Assembly (NCBI RefSeq): GCF_003010935.1
Contig: NZ_PGGN01000005.1
Location: 124,001-188,000, forward strand
Source: Phyllobacterium endophyticum
GTDB taxonomy: Bacteria > Pseudomonadota > Alphaproteobacteria > Rhizobiales > Rhizobiaceae
Reading direction: 5' to 3'
DNA: 64,000 bases
The translations under genes were made by a program, and so were the position numbers. How positions within the stretch are numbered: the stretch's first letter is position 1; every line of letters begins with the position of its first letter. Of this stretch, positions 45,752-54,065 are shown in pieces. The notes under the pieces were generated by a model that did not search any database, was not told where the DNA came from, and saw only the letters and a program-made list of their open reading frames with translations.

Positions 45752-46600
45752 TCAAAGCAGGCCGTATTGAACGGCCTTGTTGCGCAGGAAAGGTAAACCC
45801 TCGCCCATCACTTGTTCTTCGTCCCTCGCTACGGGGCGCCAGACGGCGAGACCATAGGCCAGTTCGGGTGGCATATTGACAAAACTCTCCATGGCCAATC
45901 CGCCTTTGAAGCCGATGGCGGCAAGAGCGGCATAAATCTCGTTCCACGGAATATTGCCATATCCCGGCGTGCCGCGATCGCTTTCGGAGAGGTGAATATA
46001 TTTGAGATGCTCTCTCGCCTCGAGGATACCGTTGGCCGCGCCTTTTTCCTCGATGTTCATGTGGTAGGTATCGAGATGGACAAAGACGTTCGTGGCCCCG
46101 ACGCGTTCCAGAAGATCGACAGCCTGGCGGCCTGTATTGATGAGATGATTTTCATAGCGGTTGACTGGCTCGATACCGAGTTCAAGGCCACGGGTCTTGG
46201 CATGTCGGGCAGCAGCCTGCAGAACCCGCGCAACATTGTCATATTCCGCCGAGGTTGGCGGGACACCCGTTCGCTCGCCGATCCCGCCATAGATGACGCC
46301 CGAAAGCGCCTCCGCCCCTATGTCTGCGCTCTTGTCGATGGCGACGGTGAGGTAGTCGATGGCAGCCTGAGGTCGGACCGACGCCCAGGCGGTTTCGGGT
46401 AAACCCAGCGAGCAGACCGCCCGCAATCGATGCTTCTCCAGCAAGGCGCGGGAATGAGCGGCGTCGACTGCCGGCGCATTCAACAGCGCTATTTCAATAA
46501 AATCCATCTTGTACTTGACGGCCGCCGCTATCGCCCTCTCTGCACCCGCACGATCCCATTGCATCGTCCACATGCTGGTGTGCACACCAAAACCTTCCAT
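45752..46600 (-). CDS. Sugar isomerase/epimerase, D-tagatose 3-epimerase-like
   Basis: TIM-barrel ketose epimerase of 282 residues. The metal-binding set of the D-tagatose/D-psicose 3-epimerase family is complete: E144 (LGIEPVNRYE), D177 and H180 (HLDTYHMNIEE), H203 (YIHLSESDRGTPGYG) and E238 (LAMESF). R209 and the EPVNRYE segment bind the ketose. It would epimerise free ketohexoses or ketopentoses at C3. ATG 46600 has GGGAGGAGG upstream. It diverges from the Lrp gene and converges with the PPi-phosphofructokinase, suggesting a ketose-to-fructose-phosphate route, though a kinase for the ketose is not seen. Confidence 0.91.
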   Translation of the reverse strand: MEGFGVHTSMWTMQWDRAGAERAIAAAVKYKMDFIEIALLNAPAVDAAHSRALLEKHRLRAVCSLGLPETAWASVRPQAAIDYLTVAIDKSADIGAEALSGVIYGGIGERTGVPPTSAEYDNVARVLQAAARHAKTRGLELGIEPVNRYENHLINTGRQAVDLLERVGATNVFVHLDTYHMNIEEKGAANGILEAREHLKYIHLSESDRGTPGYGNIPWNEIYAALAAIGFKGGLAMESFVNMPPELAYGLAVWRPVARDEEQVMGEGLPFLRNKAVQYGLL

Positions 46601-46751
46601 GCAGTCCTCCTCCCGCACCGATGATTTCGGTAGAGTAGTGGATTTCAAACTATTCCACCACCAGCCTAGCGCCAACTGCCGCGCAAATGTTCCAGTCCGC
46701 TCGAACCCTTGTATTCTGCAAATTCCCGGCATAGGATATCTCATAACGACA

Positions 46752-46770
46752 AAAATACCTTCAGTATTTT
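46752..46770. promoter_or_regulatory. Inverted repeat between epimerase and Lrp genes
   Basis: AAAATAC (46752-46758) and GTATTTT (46764-46770) are perfect 7-bp arms around 5 bases, AT-rich as Lrp/AsnC sites usually are. It lies 24 bases upstream of the Lrp start and 152 upstream of the epimerase start, so it could serve autoregulation and the divergent gene. Confidence 0.45.
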
Positions 46771-46793
46771 CTCTTTTATGAAAGTCCAATCCG

Positions 46794-47300
46794 TTGCGCG
46801 AACATCTGGATCAGACGGATCGGCGGCTCGTAAAACAGCTTTCGCAGGATGCGCAGCCTGGCCTCACACGCCTTGCTGAAACCATGGCCATGTCCGTGCC
46901 CACGGTGCGGACGCGCCTTCGCAACCTGCTTGACCGCAACCTGTTGAAGATAGTCGGACTGCTTAACCTGACGGAGCGTCCCGAGTTGATCTCGGCCATT
47001 GTCGGTGTGAGCACGCAAGGCCGTGGCCGCGTACGGGAGATCGCGGAACGTATCGCCGCGCTCCCCTTCGTAACATCGGCATGTGTGGTGACCGGGCGGT
47101 TCGACATCATCGTCGACGTGGTCGTCGCAGGGGATATTGCTGATCTTTACCGGGTAACCAGCGAATTGATCCCGGGAGTGGGTGACCTTGGAGAGATCGT
47201 GCGAAGCGAGACTTTTGTGGTCATGGCTTCGTGCAATAAATGGGTGAGTTTACCGGAGGGTTGCTGGACGGAACCAGCGACAGCGCCAAGAACAAACTAA
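46794..47300 (+). CDS. Lrp/AsnC family transcriptional regulator
   Basis: Regulator of 168 residues. LDQTDRRLVKQLSQDAQ opens the N-terminal HTH, with LAETMAMSVPTVRTRLRNL as recognition region, followed by a RAM-type ligand domain (LISAIVGVSTQGRGRVREIAE, ACVVTGRFDIIVDVVV). The start appears to be TTG 46794: an in-frame TGA sits just upstream and the family's LDxTDRRL motif begins four codons in. It lies 44 bases before the amino-acid ABC operon and probably controls it and the divergent epimerase. The family typically senses amino acids. Confidence 0.88.
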   Translation: MREHLDQTDRRLVKQLSQDAQPGLTRLAETMAMSVPTVRTRLRNLLDRNLLKIVGLLNLTERPELISAIVGVSTQGRGRVREIAERIAALPFVTSACVVTGRFDIIVDVVVAGDIADLYRVTSELIPGVGDLGEIVRSETFVVMASCNKWVSLPEGCWTEPATAPRTN

Positions 47301-47344
47301 AATCGCCCAAACAAGGGCGGGGAATACAACCGGAGGAGACAGGA

Positions 47345-48136
47345 ATGAAGATCACTCAGCTATTCATCGCGGGGATTGCTCTGCTCGGCATGACTGCCGC
47401 GGCAAGCGCCGGAACCCTTGACGACATTACCAAGCGCGGCGAGCTGCGCGTAGCAGTTCAGACACAGGGCCCGCCCTTTTCCATGGTCGATGCTGCTGGC
47501 AAGCGCACCGGGAGTTCGGTCGAGCTTGCCGAATTGATGGCGAAGGAAATGGGCGTAAAAATCACCTTTCAGGACTATGACTGGGACGGACTTATACCGG
47601 CGCTGCTTTCGGGCAAGGCCGACCTTCTCGTCGCCGACATGACCCCGACACTGGCGCGGGCGATGAAAGTCGCCTTCACCAAGCCGTTCATGCATACGGG
47701 CAGTGCCGTCTTTGCCAAGTCCGACAGCAAGTTCGGCACCTTGGACGCATGCAAGGCAAAGGGCACGAAGATCGCCGTCCTCCTCGGAGCGACTGGTGAA
47801 AAAGTGGCCAAGGAAACTTTCCCGGAGGCTGAAATCAAGAGCTACAAGGGTGGCGGGCCACTCCTGCTCGATGCGGTCAACAACGGACAGGCCGATTGCG
47901 GCGTTAACGATGTGTCGGCGGTCAAGGGTCAGCAGGCAGCTTATCCGGCTGGTACTTTCACGATCATGCCGGAAACCCTTTCAAAGGAGCCCCTGGCATT
48001 TGCCACGCGCTACGATGAGCCGGATCTTCTCATCTGGATGAATCTCTTCCTCGATCAGGTTACGCTCGACGGCCGCCTTCAGAAGAACCTCGACTACTGG
48101 GTTAATTCCGAAGACTGGAAAAAAGACCACCAATAA
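47345..48136 (+). CDS. Polar amino-acid ABC transporter substrate-binding protein
   Basis: Periplasmic binding protein of 263 residues (SBP_bac_3). ATG 47345, with GGAGGAGACAGGA upstream, starts a Sec signal peptide (MKITQLFIAGIALLGMTAAASA). The mature part has TLDDITKRGELRVAVQTQGP, VELAELMAKEMGVKITFQDY and LLSGKADLLVADMTPTLARA, all typical of glutamine/histidine/cystine-type receptors. The usual ligand Arg of the Txx-R motif is seen as TPTLARA. Two permease genes and an ATPase follow on the same strand. Confidence 0.94.
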   Translation: MKITQLFIAGIALLGMTAAASAGTLDDITKRGELRVAVQTQGPPFSMVDAAGKRTGSSVELAELMAKEMGVKITFQDYDWDGLIPALLSGKADLLVADMTPTLARAMKVAFTKPFMHTGSAVFAKSDSKFGTLDACKAKGTKIAVLLGATGEKVAKETFPEAEIKSYKGGGPLLLDAVNNGQADCGVNDVSAVKGQQAAYPAGTFTIMPETLSKEPLAFATRYDEPDLLIWMNLFLDQVTLDGRLQKNLDYWVNSEDWKKDHQ

Positions 48137-48237
48137 TGGAACCCGGACGATTTTGCGTGGGGCACACTTCGTCCCACGCATTTCCGTCCGCCATATTGTG
48201 ACTGCGCCCGCTCCGCCGCCTGAGGGATCGTCCCGGC

Positions 48238-48915
48238 ATGCTTGAAAACTTCAGCTTTCGCACCATTGCCGAATACCTGCCCCTGTTCGGGAACGGGTTC
48301 GTCGCGACGCTGTGGCTATCGATCGTCTCGTTTGCCGGTGCGCTTGCGGTAGGGACTCTCCTGTGCGCCATGAATCTCCAGCGCTCGCAGGTGCTCAAGC
48401 TTCCCGCGAAGATTTATATTGACGCAATCCGCGCCACGCCGCTGCTCGCGCAGCTTTACTTCCTCTATTTCGGCCTGCCACGGCTCGGAATCGTGCTTCC
48501 CGAACTTTTCGTCGGTATTCTTGCCTTGGCCCTCAACAGCGGAGCTTATATCGCCGAAATCATCCGGGCCGGCATCCTGTCGATCTCCCGCGGGCAGGTG
48601 GAGGCCAGCGTCGCATCGGGGATGACCTATTCCCAGCGCATGCGACTTGTTATTCTGCCGCAGGCCGTCCGCGTGACCATCCCGCCTTTGCTCGGACAGG
48701 CAATCGTTCTGGTGAAGGACTCCGCCCTGCTCTCGCTGATTTCCGTCGCGGAGTTGACGCGTGCCGGCCAGCTTCTTGCCTCCGACCGTTTTATGCCTGC
48801 TGAAGGTTTCATCACAACTGCTGCGTGCTATCTCCTACTTTACTACGCCTTGAAATCTCTGGCTGTATTGTCGGCACGCTGGCTGGGCGTGCGTCCTATC
48901 AGAGTCCGCGCATGA
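48238..48915 (+). CDS. Amino-acid ABC transporter permease (first)
   Basis: Inner-membrane permease of 225 residues, HisM/GlnP type. About five helices; ALALNSGAYIAEIIRAGI and SISRGQVEASVASGMTYSQR form the ATPase-contact EAA loop near residues 100-135. The 101 bases before it contain no gene. Its TGA overlaps the start of the second permease (48912-48915), so the two subunits are translated together and form a heterodimeric channel. Confidence 0.94.
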   Translation: MLENFSFRTIAEYLPLFGNGFVATLWLSIVSFAGALAVGTLLCAMNLQRSQVLKLPAKIYIDAIRATPLLAQLYFLYFGLPRLGIVLPELFVGILALALNSGAYIAEIIRAGILSISRGQVEASVASGMTYSQRMRLVILPQAVRVTIPPLLGQAIVLVKDSALLSLISVAELTRAGQLLASDRFMPAEGFITTAACYLLLYYALKSLAVLSARWLGVRPIRVRA

Positions 48916-49586
48916 TCTGGTTCCAGCTACAAAGCCTTGTCGGCAGCTACCCACTTGCCTTGCGCGGTCTCGGCATGACCGTAGCGCTTTCGGGAATAAG
49001 CCTGGTGCTTGGTACCATCCTTGGCTTTGCACTCGGCGTTCTACGGACGAGCGGCAGCCGCTTGCTTAGTTCTGCAATCGGCTTGTGGGTCGATTTGATC
49101 CGCGGGACGCCGTTCCTCGTGCAGATATTCCTGATCTTCTTCATCCTGCCCGAACTTGGTGTCGAGCTCGATGCGTTCACTGCAGGCATCATAGCGCTCA
49201 CGAACCTCGCCGCCTGCTTCATTTGCGAGATTGTTGCAGCGGGGATACGTTCGGTGCCGACGGGCCAGGTCGAGGCGGCGCTCGCTTCCGGCCTGTCGAA
49301 GTGGCAGCGTATGCGCCAAGTGGTGCTGCCGCAGGCGATGCGTGTCTCCCTGCCGCCTCTCGTTGGCCAATATGTCCTTCTCATCAAAGACTCGTCCGTC
49401 GTCTCCGCTATCGGCCTGACCGATCTTACCCGGGTCGGCTGGCTGGTGGTTCAGCGGGTACCCAACGGGTTGCTCGTGTTCGCCATTGTCGGCATTGGCT
49501 ATTTCATCGTGTGCTATCCGCTCATCCTGCTTGCTCGCCGCCTGGAGAGACGCATGAGCGCCGCCCATGGCGAGGTGCAATTGTGA
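48912..49586 (+). CDS. Amino-acid ABC transporter permease (second)
   Basis: Inner-membrane permease of 224 residues. LRGLGMTVALSGISLVLGTI opens the membrane domain. NLAACFICEIVAAGIRSVPT with GQVEAALASGLSKWQRMRQV is the EAA loop. Start ATG 48912 overlaps the previous stop. It completes the heterodimeric channel and is followed after 28 bases by the ATPase gene. Confidence 0.94.
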   Translation: MIWFQLQSLVGSYPLALRGLGMTVALSGISLVLGTILGFALGVLRTSGSRLLSSAIGLWVDLIRGTPFLVQIFLIFFILPELGVELDAFTAGIIALTNLAACFICEIVAAGIRSVPTGQVEAALASGLSKWQRMRQVVLPQAMRVSLPPLVGQYVLLIKDSSVVSAIGLTDLTRVGWLVVQRVPNGLLVFAIVGIGYFIVCYPLILLARRLERRMSAAHGEVQL

Positions 49587-49614
49587 CGCGCTTAATCAAC
49601 GAAAGTAGCCAGAT

Positions 49615-50343
49615 ATGATCGAGTTTCGCGGCGTCAACAAATGGTTCGGCGCGCTTCATGTTCTCAGGGATATCACGCTGAGCGTCGAGCCGCGCGAAGT
49701 CGTTGTCGTATGCGGGCCGAGCGGTTCGGGCAAGAGCACTCTGATCCGTTGCATAAACGGCCTCGAGGCAATCAATGACGGCGCCCTTGTCGTCGATGGA
49801 CAGCGTCTCGGCGATCGCACCACGAACATGACCGGATTGCGTGCGGAAATTGGTTTCGTCTTCCAGGCCTTTAATCTATATCCGCACAAAACGGCTCTTG
49901 AGAATGTCACGCTTGCACCGATCCACGTGCGAAAAATCCCCCGCGCCGAGGCCGAGGCGTCGGGGCGTGAGATGCTGGCGAAAGTTGGTCTCGCCGACAA
50001 GTTCGACACTTATCCCGCCGAACTTTCGGGCGGTCAGCAGCAACGCGTTGCCATAGCCCGTTGTCTTTGCATGCGCCCGAAAATCATGCTTTTCGATGAG
50101 CCGACTTCTGCACTTGATCCCGAGATGATCAGCGAAGTACTGGACGTGATGGTCGGCGTTGCCGAAGAAGGCATGACGATGATGGTCGTGACGCACGAGA
50201 TGGGTTTTGCCCGCAAGGTTGCACAGCGTGTCGTGTTCATGGATGCTGGAGCGATTGTAGAAACCGGTACGCCGGAAGAGTTCTTCGCCGATCCGAAAAC
50301 CGACCGGAGCCGCGCATTCCTGAGCAAAATTCTGCGGCACTGA
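49615..50343 (+). CDS. Amino-acid ABC transporter ATP-binding protein (GlnQ type)
   Basis: Cytoplasmic ATPase of 242 residues: [19 protein letters not shown]-loop [18 protein letters not shown], signature [30 protein letters not shown] and switch His in [12 protein letters not shown]. All residues for ATP hydrolysis are present. Last gene of the amino-acid import operon; 101 bases to the DedA gene, which may be transcribed separately. Confidence 0.95.
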   Translation: MIEFRGVNKWFGALHVLRDITLSVEPREVVVVCGPSGSGKSTLIRCINGLEAINDGALVVDGQRLGDRTTNMTGLRAEIGFVFQAFNLYPHKTALENVTLAPIHVRKIPRAEAEASGREMLAKVGLADKFDTYPAELSGGQQQRVAIARCLCMRPKIMLFDEPTSALDPEMISEVLDVMVGVAEEGMTMMVVTHEMGFARKVAQRVVFMDAGAIVETGTPEEFFADPKTDRSRAFLSKILRH

Positions 50344-50444
50344 CACGGCAATCGCTTGGCAATGCCGCACGACGTTTTCAGGCGGCGGAACGACCGGAGT
50401 GTATCGCATGCGCCGAGAATCATAATAATCTCGCGGCACGCCAT

Positions 50445-50984
50445 ATGACAGAAGGCAAAGCCGTGGACGTCCTGCACACCGGCATTACATTCCTGGAGCC
50501 GTACATACAGCAATATGGACTGTACGCGATCTTCGCCATCATCTATCTGGAATCTTTCGGTGCGCCGCTTCCCGGTGAAAGCGTGCTTATCGCCTCCTCG
50601 CTACTCGCAATACGTGGCGATCTCGCCGTTGGTGACCTGTTTTTCGCAGTCTGGGCCGCCGCCGTTCTAGGCGACAGTACCGGCTATGCTATCGGACGCT
50701 TCGGTGGAAGACCCCTGCTGAGGCGATATGGCTGGCTAATCAAGCTCACGCCCGAAAGGTTGGAAAAGCTGGAGGAACTTTTCCGTCGCCGGGGACCGAT
50801 CATCGTTTTCGGCGCGCGCTTCGTCGTCGTGCTGCGGCAATTGAATGGTCTGGTTGCCGGCTCGGTCGGGATGGCATGGCATAGTTTCGTTTTCGCCAAC
50901 ATACTTGGGGCTGCCCTTTGGGCAGCCGTATGGAGCGTCGGACCTTATTTCTTCCGCGGACTGTTTCACACGCTCTGGGGTTAG
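50445..50984 (+). CDS. DedA family membrane protein
   Basis: Inner-membrane protein of 179 residues with the family motifs ESFGAPLPGESVLIASSLLA (re-entrant loop, near 36), GDSTGYAIGRFGGR and the FGARFVVVLRQLNGLVAGS segment (near 120) whose Arg residues are important in DedA proteins. Members flip lipids such as undecaprenyl phosphate or phosphatidylethanolamine and support membrane potential. GTG 50463 is an alternative start. It converges with the sugar-dehydrogenase gene, only one base separating the two stops. Confidence 0.93.
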   Translation: MTEGKAVDVLHTGITFLEPYIQQYGLYAIFAIIYLESFGAPLPGESVLIASSLLAIRGDLAVGDLFFAVWAAAVLGDSTGYAIGRFGGRPLLRRYGWLIKLTPERLEKLEELFRRRGPIIVFGARFVVVLRQLNGLVAGSVGMAWHSFVFANILGAALWAAVWSVGPYFFRGLFHTLWG

Positions 50985-50985
50985 G

Positions 50986-51882
50986 TCACGTCTGTGGGAC
51001 GTATTTGCGCCAGTCATGCTCCTCCCGGAAACCAAGAACTTCGCGCGTCTTGCGATTGGAGAGAGGCGCTTCGAACTCGCCAAGCTCACGCAGGATGGGA
51101 GTGCCGGGGCAATATTTCTCCAGGAATTCACGTGTAGGAAGCTTTGCCGTGATCGTATCATTGACGGCGTTGAACACCTGGAAGCCAAGGCCGTCCTTGC
51201 GAATCGCCAGGTCAACGATCTGACCGAGGTCACGGGCATCGATATAGCTCCAGGCATTGCGCTTGCGCGACATAGGGTCAGCGAGGAACGCGGGAAACCG
51301 GTCATATTCATGCGGTTCGATGACATTGCCGATGCGCAGCGCGTAGATATCAGCCCCCGAACGCATCGCGAAGGCGCGAGCGGTCTTCTCGTTCAGAACC
51401 TTGGAGAGGCCATAGCTGTCCATCGGATCGCTGTCATAGTCTTCCTCGAGAGGAAAATGGTGGAAATCCTTGTCCCCCTCGGCAAAGCAGACGCCATAGG
51501 TCGTTTCGCTCGAAGCGATGATGATTTTCCGTATTCCGAGCTTAACCGCCGCCTCGATGACGTTGTACGTTCCCATCGTGTTGATGCGGAACGTCTCGTT
51601 GTCCGGCTTGATCAGCACGCGCGGTACCGCTGCGAAGTGCACGACCGCATCGATCGGCGCTGGTCCCCTGCCCGTCTCGAAACCTTCGAAACCAAAGTGG
51701 CTGGATAGTACGTCGAACATCTGGCCGCTATCGGCAATATCGGCGCTCATGGTATTGACGCCGGGATGGTCCAGCGGCGCGAGATCCACGTTCAGGACTT
51801 CATAGCCCTTGTTGACCAGATAAGCGACCACGTGACGGCCCGCCTTGCCGGTACCGCCTGTGAATACGATCCGCTTTTTCAT
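50986..51882 (-). CDS. NAD-dependent epimerase/dehydratase family protein
   Basis: Extended SDR of 298 residues: Rossmann motif GGTGKAGRHV (9-18), VHFAAVPRV near 81, Ser in IIASSETTYG (around 124) and the catalytic Tyr157-xxx-Lys161 (SYGLSK). It probably oxidises or epimerises a sugar or sugar acid. The uronate/aldose dehydrogenase group is a candidate. It sits 18 bases after the sugar ABC permease gene, last in that operon, so it likely processes the imported sugar. Confidence 0.9.
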   Translation of the reverse strand: MKKRIVFTGGTGKAGRHVVAYLVNKGYEVLNVDLAPLDHPGVNTMSADIADSGQMFDVLSSHFGFEGFETGRGPAPIDAVVHFAAVPRVLIKPDNETFRINTMGTYNVIEAAVKLGIRKIIIASSETTYGVCFAEGDKDFHHFPLEEDYDSDPMDSYGLSKVLNEKTARAFAMRSGADIYALRIGNVIEPHEYDRFPAFLADPMSRKRNAWSYIDARDLGQIVDLAIRKDGLGFQVFNAVNDTITAKLPTREFLEKYCPGTPILRELGEFEAPLSNRKTREVLGFREEHDWRKYVPQT

Positions 51883-51900
51883 TGTTGCATTCTCCTTGAT

Positions 51901-52899
51901 TTATTCACTCTGGCGGAATTTGCGTATCCGGTCGAACAGCACCGCAAAGAGGATGGCACCGCCAATGAAACAGCCTTGCCAGAACGCATTGATACCAAGC
52001 AATCCAAGACTGTTGCGGATTATCTCGATCAATGCCGCTCCGACGATCGCGCCAAGGGCCGTTCCAACGCCGCCCGCGAGGGCCGCGCCGCCGATGACGG
52101 CTGCGGCGATAACCTGCAATTCCAGTCCCGCGCCGATATTGGTGGTGATCGCGCCCAGCCAACCGGTCTGGATGATGCCGGCGATACCGGCCGACAGCGA
52201 AGAGATCATGTACACCGCGACCTTTATCTGGCGGACAGGCACGCCCGTAAGCGTCGCTGCGTGTTCATTACCGCCAATTGCATAGATGTAGCGCCCGAAC
52301 CTCGTCCAGCGCAGGATAAAGCCGGTAATCAAGGCCAGCACGACCATGTAGAACACGGGATTGGCGATGCCGAAGAACCATGCACCGCCACCAAGCGCGA
52401 GCAGTTTATCATGGTCCGGCCCGAACTGGAAAACCACGGTATTGCCGGAGGCAACCATCGCCAAACTGCGCGCGATCGACAGCGTTGCGAGCGTCACAAC
52501 GAATGGCGGCATGCCTATATAGGCAATGAGGACACCATGACATGCGCCGATTACCAGGGCCGTAGCAACGGAAGCGGCGATACCAACTTCGAGACTATAT
52601 CCGGCATGCATGACCACGCCAAGAATCATGCTGCAAAGGCAAAGCACCGAACCCACTGACAGATCGATACCGCCGGTGATGATCACGAGTGTCATGCCAA
52701 GTGCGATGATCGCAACGAACGTGACGTTGCGCGTGATGTTGTAGAGGTTCTTGGATGTCGCGAACGAATCGGTCGCGAACGACAAGAATATACATGCGAG
52801 GATGACGGCGATCAGAACCCAGAAAGTCTGACTGCTGAGTTTCTCTCCAAGCCAGCTCTGCTGCTTGTGCGCAATGGTCTGGTCAAGTGTAATTGCCAT
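51901..52899 (-). CDS. Sugar ABC transporter permease, RbsC/FrcC type
   Basis: Inner-membrane permease of 332 residues. LGMTLVIITGGIDLSVGSVL (near 78) is the hallmark of ribose/fructose-type permeases, and GRYIYAIGGNEHAATLTGVP (near 215) is the ATPase-contact loop. ATG 52899 is chosen because the longer upstream frame would run into the ATPase gene. Gap to the ATPase is 37 bases. It works as a homodimer with the single-domain ATPase. Confidence 0.94.
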   Translation of the reverse strand: MAITLDQTIAHKQQSWLGEKLSSQTFWVLIAVILACIFLSFATDSFATSKNLYNITRNVTFVAIIALGMTLVIITGGIDLSVGSVLCLCSMILGVVMHAGYSLEVGIAASVATALVIGACHGVLIAYIGMPPFVVTLATLSIARSLAMVASGNTVVFQFGPDHDKLLALGGGAWFFGIANPVFYMVVLALITGFILRWTRFGRYIYAIGGNEHAATLTGVPVRQIKVAVYMISSLSAGIAGIIQTGWLGAITTNIGAGLELQVIAAAVIGGAALAGGVGTALGAIVGAALIEIIRNSLGLLGINAFWQGCFIGGAILFAVLFDRIRKFRQSE

Positions 52900-52936
52900 A
52901 GTCGACCTTCTATCTTTTGATTCTGCCAGCGAGCGG

Positions 52937-53680
52937 CTATGCGACCTGTTCGATGGCGCCGGTAATGAGGCCGGTGACTTCTTCGGGTGAACTCGCCGCA
53001 ATTCGCTTGTCGGCAACCTTGCGTCCTCGCCGCATGACGATGACACGATCGGCGACGTCGAAAACGTCCGGCATGCGGTGGCTGATCAGCACAACGGCAA
53101 TACCTTGATCGCGCAGATGGCGGATGAGGTTCAATACCTCGGCCACCTGCCGAACCGAAATGGCCGCCGTCGGTTCGTCCATCAGAACTATCTTCGCCTC
53201 GGAGAGCCTTGTTCTAGCGATTGCGACGGCCTGCCGCTGTCCACCAGACATTTGCTTGACGAGATCGCGCGGGCGCGTCTCCGACTTCAGCTCGGCGAAG
53301 ATTTGCCCGGCCCGCTTGTACATCGCTGCATAGTCGAGAATTCGAAAAGGTCCGACGCCTCGCCTAATCTCGCGTCCAAGAAAGACATTTGCCGCCGCAG
53401 TGAGATTGTCACACAGCGCCAGATCCTGGTGTACGATCTCGATACCGTGGCGTCGGGCCTCAACTGGCTTATTGAGAACAAGCTCCACATCGTCCATTCG
53501 CATGGTACCATGGCTCGGGCTGAAATTGCCTGCGATCATTTTGACGAGCGTCGACTTGCCCGCGCCATTGTCGCCCATGAGGCCAACAACTTCGCCGGCC
53601 TCAATGGAAAATGAAACATCGTTGACGGCCTGAATGGCGCCGAAATGTTTTGATATATTGGTGAGTTCTAGAACTGCCAC
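52937..53680 (-). CDS. Sugar ABC transporter ATP-binding protein, single-domain FrcA type
   Basis: ATPase of 247 residues, one nucleotide-binding domain, unlike the duplicated RbsA/XylG proteins. It has GDNGAGKSTLVKMIAG, MSGGQRQAVAIARTRL and IVLMDEPTAAISVRQVAEVL; the D-loop reads AAIS in place of SALD. Single-domain ATPases of this kind occur in the rhizobial FrcBCA fructose/mannose/ribose system. The start is GTG 53680 with GGGAGG upstream; the longer in-frame extension lacks similarity. First gene of the minus-strand half of the divergent sugar locus. Confidence 0.9.
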   Translation of the reverse strand: MAVLELTNISKHFGAIQAVNDVSFSIEAGEVVGLMGDNGAGKSTLVKMIAGNFSPSHGTMRMDDVELVLNKPVEARRHGIEIVHQDLALCDNLTAAANVFLGREIRRGVGPFRILDYAAMYKRAGQIFAELKSETRPRDLVKQMSGGQRQAVAIARTRLSEAKIVLMDEPTAAISVRQVAEVLNLIRHLRDQGIAVVLISHRMPDVFDVADRVIVMRRGRKVADKRIAASSPEEVTGLITGAIEQVA

Positions 53681-54065
53681 CAGCTGCCTGCCTCCCGTGC
53701 GTTTTTCATCGCGCTGCCTCGCATTCCAGTTTGGAAACACCTCGGTTTGCGATCCTGCCCTCCCCTCCCAGGAAGAGTTTGGAGGGCATTTACGCAAACG
53801 CCGAGCGGGGCGTCAATCGACTTTCGGACGATTCCGGTCACCATGTACATCAAAAGTCGTTTTATATGATAAATACCCATTGACGGGCGATCTTTGCCAA
53901 TATTAGCTGGTGACTGGAGGAATGCCTTTGTCTGCGGTACAGCGGATAAAGTGGAGGGGATCAGGCATAAAGCAGGTTTAACAACCCGCAGTTTGCGCGT
54001 CCTATCAGCGGTTGAATACTGAATGGCGGACATTTCATGTCCGTTTGTTTCCAAGGGAGGAATAG
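53681..54065. promoter_or_regulatory. Divergent control region of the sugar ABC transporter, with leader hairpin
   Basis: This 385-base gap separates the ATPase operon from the binding-protein gene and contains no convincing gene. CGGACAT (54027-54033) and ATGTCCG (54037-54043) make a 7-bp stem with 3-base loop followed by TTTGTTT and then the GGGAGG ribosome site. It could act as an attenuator or mRNA-stabilising hairpin, raising binding-protein yield. TTGACG (53880-53885) with TATTAG (53901-53906) is a possible but poorly spaced promoter. Confidence 0.45.

Noticed and set aside
50391..50445. GGAAC element upstream of dedA as a possible EcfG (general stress) promoter
   Set aside because: No CGTT-like -10 at the required 16-17 base spacing.
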